Numbered from the stretch's first letter, positions 11,005 to 21,368 are shown. The stretch: DNA of 64,000 nucleotides from Brasenia schreberi (GCA_036023115.1 JAYKKT010000055.1:11972501-12036500); one strand, 5' to 3'. Notes: generated from the letters alone by a model not told the origin. Program-made: numbers and translations.

Positions 11005-12999
11005 GGTATTCCTTCAAGTTTAGGATCAATAACAAAAGTTTCAAAACCTTCGATACCTCGTGATGATGCACCATTGTGGATGTACGTACAAAAGGGAGAA
11101 TTATACGAAGGTGGTGGAGATAATACACATTTCATGTGTAAATTTTGTAACATGAGTTTTACAGGATCATATAATAGAGTGAAGGCACATCTTTTAAAAT
11201 TATCAAAACATGGAAGAGCATGTCCGAATGTGGATCAGGATTTACGAAGACAATTATATAAAAAGCAAGATGAGTATGAAAAACAGAACGAAAGGAGTGA
11301 AAAAGGAACAAATATTCCATTATTTGGTTGATACAAAGAAGATGCAGAAAAGAAAAGAAAGTTAATGCAAAGTGAATTTAAAGGTTCTAGAGGAGGAGCA
11401 ATTGAAAAATCATTTAACGTAGTTGGAAGGGAGGAGATGGATAGAAAGGTTGGAAAATTTTTCTTTTCAAGTTCACTTCCTTTTAATGTAGCAAGAAATT
11501 CATATTGGAAAGATCTTGTCACTTCATTGGCTAATTGTAATTTACATGGTTATGTTCCTCCAAGTTTTGAAAAATTACGAACCATTATTCTTAAAGAAGA
11601 AAAAACCAATATTGAAAGACTTTTAGAACATAAGTTCTCATGGGAAACTAATGGTGTTTCTATTGTTCCTGATGGATGGAGTGATATTCAAAGGCGTCCA
11701 CTCATTAATTTCATTGCTTATTCAATTAGTGGACCAATATTTTTGAAGTTGGTTGATGCATCTGGAGAAATTAAAACTACAGACTACTTGAAAGATTTAT
11801 TTGTAGAAGTTATTAAGAGTATTGGACCAGATAATGTTGTACAAATAATCACTGATAATGTAGTTAATTGCAACAGTGCAGGGTTAAGTTTGGAAGATGA
11901 GTATCCACACATTTTTTGGACACTTTGAGTAATTCACAGTTTAAATTTGGCTCTTTCTCGTATATGTAAGCTATTAGAAGATAAAGATAATCTTCGTGCA
12001 TATGAATTGTATTCATGGATTGAAGATATGGCAGCAGATTGTATGAAGATAAGGAATTTTGTAATGAATCATCATTTAATTTCAACGATATTCAATAGAT
12101 ATTCTCATTTAAAGTTGTTGAAGGTTGTATAAACACGTTTTGTTTCTTTGATTGTGATGGTAAAAAGATTCAACACAATAAAGACATCATTGGTTTAGAT
12201 GGTTACTGATTCAAGTTGGGATGCATACCGTAGTAACAAGGTTGAAGATCAAACAAGGGCCCAAGCAGTGAAGACTATTATTCTTAATGATTTATGGTGG
12301 GACAATGTATCATATTTTCTTGAATTCATAGAGCCTATGTGGGAGATGTTGAGAGAAGTTGATAAAGATGAACCAATGCTTCATAAAGTTTATGAAATGT
12401 GGGATACCATGATTGAAAAAGTTGAGTCAATAATTTTGAAGCACGAGGAAAAAGAACTTCATGAGACATCATTATTTTATGATCATGTTCATTCTATATT
12501 AGTTTCAAGATGGGATAAAAGCAACACTCCCTTGCATTGTTTAGCACATTCTTTAAATCCAAGATATTATGGGAAGAAATGGTTGCATGAGAGTATTGGG
12601 CGTTGTCCTCCTATTCAAGATCCTGAAATAGCAAAGAATAGGCAGATGTGTTTGGGAAGGATTTATCGTGACTCATACCTACTTAGGCAAGTAAATTCTG
12701 AATATGGAAAGTTTTCTTATGCGAGACTTGATTCACTAGAAGCACTGGAAGCAAGGGATTATCAAGATCCACTAGATTGGTGGGCATGTTTTGGATTTGA
12801 TATGCCTCTTCTTCAAAAGCTTGCATCAAAATTATTATCTCAACCTGCTACTTCTTCTTGTTGTGAAAGAAATTGGAGTACATATTCTCAAATTCACAAT
12901 ATCAAAAGGAACAATCTATCAAGTAGTCGTGCTGAATACTTGGTTTATGTCCATTTAAATCTGAGATTTGTTTCACGATCTAATGTTGAGTACATGTAA
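11005..12999 (+). pseudogene. hAT transposase (BED finger, DUF659, dimerisation domain), four stops
   Basis: One reading frame runs from about 11005 to 12999 without any frameshift, broken by four stops only: TGA at 11329, TGA at 11926, TAA at 12130 and TAG at 12196. The N-terminal part has a BED-type zinc finger (FMCKFCNMSFTGSYNRVKAHLL). The middle has VSIVPDGWSDIQRRPLINF and VVQIITDN, typical of DUF659 hAT transposases. The C-terminal part has DPLDWWACFG and SQPATSSCCERNWSTYSQIH, the dimerisation region. A further coding-like segment at about 13096-13232 (KYWDANQEEYHLDDSQ, ending in TAA) may be a last exon. Such enzymes cut and paste hAT DNA; this one cannot be made full length. Confidence 0.93.
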
Positions 13000-13545
13000 A
13001 AATTACTAATCTTTCAAAATTGCTTTCTTTTCTATTAATCATGATGATTATATTTGATCTTTTCTTCTTATTTATTTGAATATATTGCAATAAAGGAGCA
13101 TCAAAATATTGGGATGCAAACCAGGAGGAATATCACTTAGATGACAGCCAAGATTTGCATACTCTTAATATGGAACTCACTGTTCCAATAATCCCTTCAG
13201 TTGATAATATTGTTGACAGTGAAGATCTATAATTTATCAGGTATATGCTCTTTACTTCATTTCATTTATCAAACATTAATATTGTTCATAGTTGATAAAT
13301 GATATTATGATAATATTGTTGATATGATATAGGTAGTTCTTTACTTGTTCAACTTTAATATAAAGTTGTGTACTTATTGTTGTCGCCATACTCATATTCT
13401 TATGTTAATTGATGTCTCACTTGTTCTAGGCTTCTAGCTTGAATTAGTTAATATATAATATATAATATTATATACCCTAGCCATGTCGCTGCACTCAATT
13501 TTTTTGAAATTTGCCGTATCACGCACCCGCACCCGTGTGACATAG

Positions 13546-14545
13546 GTGATAAGCTACTCTTATAAGTAATTAAATGTTCATCTCATTTTTTGAAGATTGT
13601 ATTGACTATAAAGAGATCAAATGCCATAGGAAAATTTAAAATCTCCCTACCTTCCTCATTTATATTTGCAAAACCAAAGTTTCCATGAATCCCTTGATAT
13701 CCTAATGCCTCTTTACCGACATGTCCATTTAAGTATCCTCTTAAACAAATCATCTCCCTTTGTAGAATCTTTTAAATCACCTTATCTAACTCTTCCCAAA
13801 AAGCTATCTTTATACTATCTTCTTGTCCTACTTGGGATGCGTAAGCACAAACTATATTTAAAACATCTGCTCTTAACACTAATTTCAACGTCATGATTCG
13901 GCCACCATATCGTTGTATGTCTACTACACTATCCTTTAAATATTTATTTATGATAATACCAACTCCGATTCGAGCCTTTTCTTTACCTGAGTACCATAAT
14001 TTAAAACCTATATCCTCTATCTCCTTTGCTTTTTCTCCAACCCATTTTGTCTCTTGTAAACATAGAATTATGAATCTTTCTCCGAATCATAGTATCTACC
14101 ACCTCCATTAGCTTTTCGGATAATGTTCCGATATTTCAAGAACCAATACGAATCTTATTATCTAGGACTAGCTTCTTTCCCCCCCGCATCTGTCCATATT
14201 CAAAATGTGGAGACCCTCTTTGAAAATTATTCACTACATTCAGGCGGCAATGTAGCGGGACTAACTTCTTTACCCACACTCGTTCATGATGTGGGAACCC
14301 TTTCAGCAATTGATTCACTACATTCGGGTGAAAATGTAGTGGCCCTTGCTTACTTATTACTGCATTCGGGTTGCACGTCGCTAGGCGGGGACGCCCCAAA
14401 GCAATGCTCTTAATTTTTGTAATCCATGTTATAAAAATCTGACGAAGTTTTACGCTGGCTGTCGAAAGCCTAACACAACCCTCCTCCTTTATCCGGGCTT
14501 GGGACCGGCAATGCAAGGGTGATCCCTTACATGGGCAGAGTTTTT
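13546..14545 (-). pseudogene. RTE endonuclease region and 5' leader (copy A)
   Basis: On the minus strand this aligns with 43951-44850 of the plus-strand copy. It includes the stretch for GDLNGHVGKE, a conserved AP-endonuclease segment, in degraded form near 13700-13730, and upstream the GC-richer leader that starts around 14540. The reading frame is interrupted throughout. The segment begins at the 8-bp duplication GTGATAAG left by the hAT insertion, so it was continuous with 9310-9587. Confidence 0.8.
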
Positions 14546-14618
14546 TAAATCTTTATTATTGATCATGCTTATCGAATGGTGATCTTTGAGTGGATTTGAG
14601 TATGGATGAGTGTGCACA

Positions 14619-14965
14619 CAATGTTGTTTGTACCATATCATATCATGTATCGTTTTTCTCCATAAGATAAGTGTATTGTATCGTATCATAAAATTTTAAA
14701 AAATAGTTTAAAAATAAAAAAGAAAAAAATCAAAAAAAATTAAGATCATAACAATTCTAAAAAACTTCTATAATTCAAAAGTTGATTTAACATTCACCAT
14801 TAACCATTAATTCAAATTATAAGCACTTAAGGAGTAAACTTTATGATTAAATAAGTAGCAAAATCAATGTGTTTAAACTTTATCATATCGTACGATACAA
14901 TATGAGTTTATCGTATATCATAAGACATCATGATATGGTACACAATACCGTATTGTGCTTTGCGA
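14619..14965. mobile_element. GATACG-type element end, deletion derivative or left end
   Basis: Starts CAATGTTGTTTGTACC, which matches the terminus CAGTGTTATCCGTATC of the element ending at 9309 with mostly transition differences. It continues with a poly-A/T rich stretch and a second GATAC-rich block at 14881-14955. It could be a short element of its own or the left end of a larger one ending at 20070; no clear target duplication was found. Confidence 0.55.
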
Positions 14966-15339
14966 TTTGTCAGGTCCTATTGTACGAGTCAATATTGATT
15001 CGTATGATATAAACCTGAGAAACTCAGTTTTTTTTATTGTTTTGCTTGCTTCCAAACCTTTCTTTAACCCCTACCTTGCTCCCAAACGATTTTTATACAT
15101 TTCATTTACTCAATTTCGTGGAGAAATCACACGTTTTTTTATCTCGAACTCTTCAAAATTCATAGGTTTTTCTCAAATCTGTGTCATACTCCCTTTTTTC
15201 ATTCCTACTCCTTTGTAACCCGATTTTTTACTTAAAAAAATTGAGGCTTTCATAGATTTCGAGATTTCTCACATTTATGAAGCCTTGCCTTTATTGTGGT
15301 TTATCTTTACTTGTTTTGATGGTGTCAGAGCGAGGCGAT

Positions 15340-16990
15340 CCAACGTGAAATGATTGTACTCCGATGTATGGCAATAGGATTGTGAATAAGTATATGCTCT
15401 CTAATGAAATGAAACATAGAGGTATTTCTCTCATGAAACATCTTGTGAGAACTAAAAAGGATGCAAATGCTTGTTGTCGGGTGCCTCACTATGTGAAATA
15501 TGAAATTTAACAAGTTCTAAAGCTCACAAAGAAAAAGAAGAGATTACGACAAAGAGACAAATAAAAAATAGGCGATTGAGATATGTCTTAATATGCTTCT
15601 CGACAAGAAATTCATGTTATGGTTAGAAAGGAGAAGGAAGAGACAACTTATGAGAACAGGAGAAAACAAGATAAAGGAAAGAAGAGTATAGGTTCTGTTG
15701 GGAGTAGCAATGGGGTTGGTTCTTGTCTCACTACAAGAGCCTCTTTCTCTCGATCGTACAAGGAGTGGTAGAGGAGGAGGTGCTAGAGGCAGTGAAATAC
15801 GTTCATTATTTCCTCAACATACTACTACTTTTGGAGCTCAACCAAGTATTAGATCAACTATGGCTTTCCGAGAGGTAATTGAGAAAATAGATTTAAAGTG
15901 TGATTTTTTTTTATGAAAATTGTCTTTCTTTTAATGTCTTTCAAAGCATGACAGATGTTATTGCTAGTGTAGGATTTGGTTATAAGGTTCCTATTTAACA
16001 TGTTTTGAGGAGTAAATTATTACAAAAATAGGTTGATAATGTTTGTGAATGGGGTCTTGAATTTAGGGAGTCATGAAAGGTTATTGGTTGTCCCATTGTG
16101 GCTAATGGTTGGACAAATGACTATCATAGATTATTAGTAAACTTTTTGGTCTATAAAACTGTGAATAATTTACTCTCTATTTTTAAAGATGTTGAGGATG
16201 TTGGTGTTCAAAATATTATTCAATTCATCACTAATAATGTTACAAACTTTAGAGCAACTGGTATGATGCTTGAGGCGAACTATCCATCCTTAGTATGGAC
16301 CCTATGTGTTGCACATTGTATAGACTTAATGCTTGAAGGTTTGAGTATAATGAATGAAATAAGAGGATAATTGAAACATGCAGAAATGTCACAGAGTTTA
16401 TATATAATCACTTGTGTGCATTATATTTGATGAGAATCTACACTAGTGGAAGGGAGTTGACTAGGCTTTCGTTGACAAGATTTGCTACAAATGCCAAAGT
16501 CTTATCGTACAAAAAAATGCATTCAAAAAGATGTTTGTATATGATGAATGTAGCTCTGTAAGTTGGTCGAGAAAGAGAGAGGGGGTTATTATAGTGAACC
16601 TTATTTTTAATGCTAATTTTTGGAAGAATGACTCACTTTTTTTAGGATGATTGTGCATTTAGTAAAGGTAATGAGAATAATAGATAATGAACATAGGCTT
16701 GTTATGCCATATATATATATATGATATTATGGATAATAAGTGATGCACGTTGGAATCAACAAATGCATTATGATTTGCATGCAACTGTATATTTTCTCAA
16801 TCCCTCTATTTGATTTTCTCTCAACTTTATAGAGGATGAAGAAGTTAAAAAAGGAATATTAAATGCAATTGATCTTGTATAAGATTAATCTACTAGGTGC
16901 AACATTCATTTGGAGATATATAAGTATATAAATATCGTTGGAGATTTTAGAAGGCCAATTACAATGCAATTCTACTCCCATATGCAACAA
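15340..16990 (+). pseudogene. hAT transposase remnant, second type
   Basis: Fragments in several frames match a DUF659-class hAT transposase. A degraded N-terminal segment around 15390-15510 (MKHRGISLMKHL, then CCRVPHYVKYE) has the spacing of a BED finger. It is followed by FNVFQSMTDVIASVGFGYK near 15930, GCPIVANGWTNDYHRLLVNFLVYK near 16095, IIQFITNNVTNF near 16220 and LVWTLCVAHCIDLMLE near 16300. EDEEVKKGILNAI near 16840 and FRRPITMQFYSHMQQG near 16945 complete it. Coding likeness ends near 16990 without the dimerisation domain. It differs from the transposase at 11005-12999. It may belong to the GATACG-type family, since it lies between two ends of that type, but this is inference. Confidence 0.75.
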
Positions 16991-17336
16991 GGAATGATTT
17001 GTTTTTTTGATAAATTATTATTACTTCTTCATTTTTATGACTTCTGTTGTTTCTTAAGACTTAATCATTTCATTTATTATATTTTATTTTAGATGAATGT
17101 GTTAAAATGTAATAAGGTTGAGCCAATAAGGTCCATAAGTTTGTGTTTGAAATCAAGTCCTACTTCGGGCTACTTCGGGCACTCGGGCTAGGGCCACCTG
17201 GCACTAGGACCACTTGGGCCATCAAGGCCACCAGAGGGCCCAATGACTAGTAAAATAGCCGTTGGGACTTCAACAATTCATTCATCTCTTTATAAATATT
17301 CCTTGTGTATTCAATAACCACAAGACATACCTTCAG

Positions 17337-17454
17337 GGTGGCATGTTGAGGATGGAGATGTTGATGGAAATGGAATAAAACCAGATATGCTGGTTTCTTT
17401 GACAGCACCAAAGCTTTATGCAAAAAAATTTTCTGGTCCCCACCACTTTCTTGG
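17337..17454 (+). pseudogene. Single exon of a YjeF_N-domain gene (NAD(P)HX epimerase / PDX3 type)
   Basis: After a plausible acceptor (ccttcag ending 17336) one frame reads [15 protein letters not shown], then [20 protein letters not shown] and HHFLG. This is the C-terminal part of the YjeF_N fold. In plants this domain repairs hydrated NAD(P)H by epimerisation and is fused to pyridoxamine phosphate oxidase in PDX3-type proteins. The conserved continuation GRFVPP is absent. About five bases after the last recognisable codon, the terminus of a hAT element begins (17459). I found no neighbouring exons of this gene in the window. Either a hAT landed at the exon end of a former host gene, or the exon was carried here. 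The reading frame of the exon itself has no stop. Confidence 0.75.
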
Positions 17455-17458
17455 TGTA

Positions 17459-17757
17459 GATTGTCACACGGGTGCGGGTGCGAACACGGGTGCGGGTGCT
17501 GAATACGGTAAATTTCAAAAATTTTGAGTGCGGCGACACGGCTAAGGTATATAATATTATATATTATATATAATATTCAAGCTACAACAAGTGAGACATC
17601 AATTAACATAAGTATATGACAATAGCAAGTACACAACTTTATATTAAAGCAACAACAACAATAACAACTAAGCCTTTTCCCATACTAGATGGGGTCAGCA
17701 ACACAACTTTATATTAAAGCAAAACACATAAACTGTAAATAACTACTAATTTCATCA
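17459..17757 (-). mobile_element. Terminal part of a second hAT copy-1-like element
   Basis: The minus strand matches the last ~220 bp of the hAT element ending at 13545, including the terminus (GATTGTCACACGGGTGC, compare CTATGTCACACGGGTGC) and the ATATAATATTATATATTATA stretch. An extra ACACGGGTGCGGGTGC unit is present near the end. Similarity fades near 17757 and the other end was not found, so this is a truncated copy. Confidence 0.85.
17653..17700 (-). mobile_element. 48-bp RTE insertion in the hAT end
   Basis: The insert consists of CAACAACAATAACAAC plus about 30 bp of RTE 3' end (ctaagccttttcccatacta). It is flanked by a perfect 22-bp direct duplication of hAT sequence (17631-17652 and 17701-17722). 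The hAT copy at 13350-13370 has this site once. It is an extreme 5' truncation. Confidence 0.92.
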
Positions 17758-18152
17758 TGATACACAAATCAATCTTCACTATCCGGACCCATTTATCCAA
17801 AATAAACCACAAACCAGATCTTTATTGTGATCCTAATAATTTAGGACCTAAAAACTTAAGTTTGTGGATAAATGGTGGATATCTTTCCTACGAGACTAGC
17901 TGGAGTGGCCACTCTTTATGTCTGGATTTTACCATTTTTATCTACATTCTGCACAACTTTTGCTTGTCTTTCTCTTTCCTATTGTTCCCGTTCTATTTGA
18001 AGGTCCTGGCATATAGGTTTCTTTGTTGAAATTATTCAAATCATGCGAGTTGATTAAATTAAGGAAGCACGTAAGGTTCGTGCTTGATTTATGGATCATT
18101 CAAATACAAAACCAAGTTGAATTTCCGAAAGCATGTTGACTTTTTTAGGGTC
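17758..18152. other. No gene recognised
   Basis: Unique-looking sequence between the hAT end and the next RTE copy. A 90-codon open frame at 17760-18026 shows no family motif and I do not call it a gene. Confidence 0.5.
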
Positions 18153-18169
18153 TTCCTTGCGTAGTTTTT

Positions 18170-19574
18170 AATACTAGGAGAATATCACTTGGCTCAAAGA
18201 CTATTTAATGAAATATGGAAAAACCAAAAGATGCCCAAGGAATGGAGAGCAAGTACACTTATACCCATATATAAGAACAAGGGAGACATTCAAAATTGTG
18301 CGAATTATCAAGGTATCAAGTTAATGAGCCATACTATGAAATTGTGGGAAAGAATTATTGAACGTAGGTTAAGACAAGTATCAAGTGCAACAGAGAACCA
18401 ATTTGGATTCATGCCATGTAGATCTACTGTTGAAGCGATTCACCTTTTGAGATGTCTTATAGAACATTTTAGAGCAAAAAGGAAAGACCTTCACATGATA
18501 TTTATTGATCTAGAAAAAGCTTACGATAGGGTACCGAGGGAGGTTCTTTGGAGAACTTTAGAAAAAAGAGGTATCCCATTGACATGCTAACCTTATAAGA
18601 GACATGTATGATGGTGCAAAAACATGTGTGGGGACTCATGAAGGAATGACAGACTTCTTTGAAATTAATATTGGGTTACATCAAGGGTCAGCTTTAAGTC
18701 CATACTTATTTATAATGGTGATTGATGAGTTAACAAAACATATTCAAGATGAAGTACCTTGGTGTATGTTATTTGCAGATGACATTGTATTAGTGGAGGA
18801 GTCTAAGAAAAAAGTTAATAGAAAATTGGAACTATGGAGAGAAACATTAGAAAGCAAAGGCCTCTGACTTAGTAGAACAAAGACTGAATATATGGAATGT
18901 AAGTTTGATCATTTGGTTACCTCAAAGGACATAGAAATTAAAATTGGCACACATTGCATCCCCAAAAGGAAAGTTTTAAATACCTGTGGTCAATTTTTCA
19001 GAGTGATGGAAGAATTGATGGAGATGTAACGCATAAAATTAATGTTGGTTGGTTAAAATGGAGAGGAGTATCAGGTATTCTTTATGATAAGAAGATACCG
19101 TTAAAGTTAAAAGGTAAATATTATAGAGCACCAATTAGGCTTGTCATGTTTTATGGTTATGAGTGTTGGACAGTTAATCAACATGTACAAAAGATGTCTG
19201 AATGAAGAAGTTGAGATGGATGAGTGGTCATACAAGAAAAGACCATATACATAATGAGGTTATTAAAAACAAATTAGGAGTGACACCAATAGAAGATAAA
19301 ATGAGAGAATATCGTTTAAGATGGTTTGGACATATAGAAAGAAGATCAAAAGAAGAACCTGTAAGAAGTTATGAAAAACTAAATTTGGAAAGTATTAAAA
19401 GAGCTAGAGGACGACCACAAAAGTGTTGGAAAGAAACAATAAAGAATGATCTAGCTTATTGTGAGTTAACTGCTAACATGGCACACGATAGGGATCCGTG
19501 GAAACAAAGAATCCATGTAGCTGACCACGTCTACTATGGGAAAAGTATGGGAAAAGGCTTTGTTGTTGTTGTTG
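18170..19574 (+). mobile_element. RTE-type LINE copy D, 5'-truncated
   Basis: Starts inside the RT region and ends with TTG repeats. It is flanked by a 17-bp direct duplication (18153-18169 and 19575-19591), TTCCTTGCGTAGTTTTT. The length of 1.4 kb is under half of the full element. It is the only copy in the window in which the RT active site still reads FADD (18772-18783). Frameshifts and a stop near 18588 are present all the same. Confidence 0.96.
18189..19570 (+). pseudogene. RTE reverse transcriptase, C-terminal half (copy D)
   Basis: Frame pieces at 18189-18590, 18604-18867, 18954-19205 and 19202-19570 give a nearly complete RT domain. Motifs in order: [74 protein letters not shown] and LFADDIVLVEE. 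The C-terminal part is LRWFGHIERRSKEEPVRSYE and RGRPQKCWKETIKNDLAY. This enzyme copies LINE RNA at a nicked target. The upstream endonuclease is missing by truncation, and at least three frame breaks separate the pieces, so the copy is inactive. Confidence 0.93.
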
Positions 19575-19591
19575 TTCCTTGCGTAGTTTTT

Positions 19592-19984
19592 CTTTTTCTT
19601 ATTCCAGACATTGTGGTATATTTCTCAAAATATGTTGATCCATGAAGTGCTACATTTTTCATACGCCTACAAGCTTAGGCCATCACATCAATACTTAGTT
19701 GCAGCCTATGTTATCTGTGATTATAATATGTGATTAGATGTACTTTAGTTGTACTTAGATGTATTCAGTTGATGATCTTGATTATAATATGTAATTTTTC
19801 ATTTTCAATTATGAAAATTGTAATTTTAAAGAATATTTGTTACTTGTTCAATGATGAAAGATGTGTTTATAATTTTCAATGTTGAATAGATAAATGTTTA
19901 TCCAAATTTTGATTTATAGGAATTGTTTAGAATTATAGGAATTGTTACTTGATTTTTGTTAATTTTTCCTGATTTTTTATTTTT
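19592..19984. other. No gene recognised
   Basis: AT-rich sequence leading into the GATACG-type end at 19985-20070. Part of it (aacattgaaaattataaac on the minus strand) resembles the interior flank of the element at 8139-9309, so it probably belongs to that family. Confidence 0.45.
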
Positions 19985-20070
19985 AAAATATTCTTTTAAA
20001 AATCACGATACAATACAATACACGAGTCTCATGGAGAAAAACAATATATGATACACTACAAACAACATTG
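19985..20070. mobile_element. GATACG-type element end, inverted relative to 14619
   Basis: The minus strand begins CAATGTTGTTTGTAGTGTATC and shares about 60 bp including tttttctccat with the end at 14619. The two ends face each other across 5.4 kb. The 8-bp flanks (tgtgcaca at 14611-14618 and gtttcaac at 20071-20078) do not match, so I cannot prove they belong to one insertion. Confidence 0.6.
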
Positions 20071-20625
20071 GTTTCAACCTCCTTACCTGCATCTTTTGTT
20101 CACTCGATGCGACATAGGATGAGAGCTGCATTTTCTAAGGTCTTTCATTGTTGGTTTTTTTGTATCCTCTAGTTTTCAGCAGCTTGCTAGTCCCAGCCAA
20201 ATCTGTTCATAGAAGTCAGGACACATGGTTTTATTCTATTGAACAGGAAATGTACATATGTTCAATCTATGGCTTTTCCTTATTTAACATTGATGATGAT
20301 GCTGAATGCTGCCTTGTATCTTTTGGTACCAAATACAGAAAAAAACACTAATCCTTCGAGCCAAGCTTGTATTGGAACCATATGCTCCAAGTTATGTTCT
20401 ATTAAACTTCAGGATAGAAGCCATTCTCTCACCTCCCTTACATGCCTGTCCTACTTTGTCCTACTTTGAAGTTTACAATGTATATGTGCATATAATGGTT
20501 CCTTGTCCTAAGAAAAATGTTTACTCTTTCCCACCTTTCTCAATGAGATAATTGTAGCATTCAACATATTTATGTCAGAATTGATTCATTATATTATAAA
20601 TGTTGTAACAGTATATAATTTTCAG
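20071..20625 (+). other. Probable intron upstream of the RING-H2 exons
   Basis: AT-rich, ending in gtatataattttcag, a good plant acceptor. Open frames in this stretch (20148-20551) are short, overlap in several frames and lack motifs. Confidence 0.5.
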
Positions 20626-21368
20626 GACCGTGATTCCTTTTGGAACGAGGATCCCACTCTGTTCTCTCACACGAGCACCGGCAATGATTCTGGAACCTCT
20701 GGCAATGGAAGTTACTGGGCCAGAGTAGACATGAGCGAGAGACTCCCTGGAGCTGTACTGCAAGCTCGAGCAAGACTTCTCGAGAGGCTGAGAGGGACAT
20801 CTGTTGCAGGAAGCAGGTGCATCTGTGTAGCCTATATCCTCTGGGTGTGTCTTAAGTAGGTCATGTTTGCCTGTATTTGCGTGTGTTTTTGTGTGAAATA
20901 GAGAGATGTATCGTTTTTCTGGCTCATGATCATTGTTGTCATTTTAGGGAAATCAATCATGTACAAAACAGGTCTGGAAACAATTTTCCTCGTATGACCC
21001 TCGACGATTTAAGGTTTGTTGATGCTGGAGACTGGGAAACTGAATCACTGAGGGAATGGCTGTCATCTATGAATTTGGATGCGTCAAGCAGGAGTCTAGC
21101 CGACTCGTCCCCATTTTCAAGAGAGACCAAACAAAAGCCTCCTGGGCTCTGCAGAGATTTGATCAATAATTTGCACAGCGAGGTCTTTACAGCAAGAGAA
21201 GGTGTTCCGGTTGACTGTTCAATCTGCTTGGAGAGGTTCATGGTGGGGGATGGACTGATTCGCTTGCCGTGTGGCCATAGGTTCCATCGTTTGTGCCTAG
21301 ATCCTTGGATAACTAATTGTGGAGACTGTCCATATTGCCGTAGACACATAGAGGTAGATTCTGGTTGA
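20626..21368 (+). CDS. RING-H2 type E3 ubiquitin ligase, last two coding exons (partial)
   Basis: Exon 20626-20816 follows ttttcag and ends AAGCAG before gtgcat. Exon 20948-21368 follows attttag and ends in TGA. The splice joins codons AG/G as arginine, and the 612 coding bases give 203 residues without a stop. The C-terminal RING domain spans 21216-21338: CSIC, CGHRFHRLC and CPYC, a C3H2C3 pattern that binds two zinc ions and recruits an E2 enzyme. Upstream lie SERLPGAVLQARARLLERL and GDWETESLREWLSSM, which recur in plant homologues of this RING family as far as I recall. The substrate is unknown. An initiating exon was not found; it may lie beyond the transposon-rich region upstream. The codon pattern is unlike the surrounding repeats and looks like a live gene. 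Confidence 0.85.

Larger units (their letters stand above)
9588..13545 (+). mobile_element. hAT transposon, copy 1
   Basis: The element starts CTATGTCACAC and ends GTGTGACATAG, a perfect 11-bp terminal inverted repeat. It is flanked by a perfect 8-bp duplication GTGATAAG (9580-9587 and 13546-13553), the size expected for hAT. The uninterrupted LINE has this site once (about 38794-38801). Subterminal repeats, a 42-bp tandem array and a transposase with BED finger, DUF659-like region and C-terminal dimerisation region lie inside, all in plus orientation. Confidence 0.96.
612..14545 (-). mobile_element. RTE-type LINE copy A, near full length, split by three insertions
   Basis: Read on the minus strand, the pieces 14545-13546, 9587-9310, 8138-6408 and 794-612 join into about 3.1 kb that aligns end to end with the copy at 43951-47115. 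The 5' end is a conserved leader next to rc of gcaatgctctta; then come an AP-type endonuclease, a reverse transcriptase, the C-terminal LRWFEHIERRSKEE region and a 3' tail of TTG units. The missing pieces are exactly a copia element, a GATACG-type element and a hAT element, each bordered by a duplication of LINE sequence. The RT active site reads FAGD instead of FADD and many stops are present, so it is dead. It is the oldest member of this nest because the other elements sit inside it. I found no target duplication for the LINE itself. Confidence 0.9.

Noticed and set aside
17757..18029. 90-codon open frame as a gene
   Set aside because: No motif, no neighbouring exon, and it lies between transposon pieces.
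14619..20070. A single 5.4-kb intact hAT element
   Set aside because: The 8-bp flanks do not match and both termini show the same end-type interior, so unity is unproven; listed as two ends.
20148..20551. Three overlapping short frames upstream of the RING exons as the missing first exon
   Set aside because: None joins in frame to 20626 through a credible donor and none resembles the N-terminus of RING-H2 proteins.
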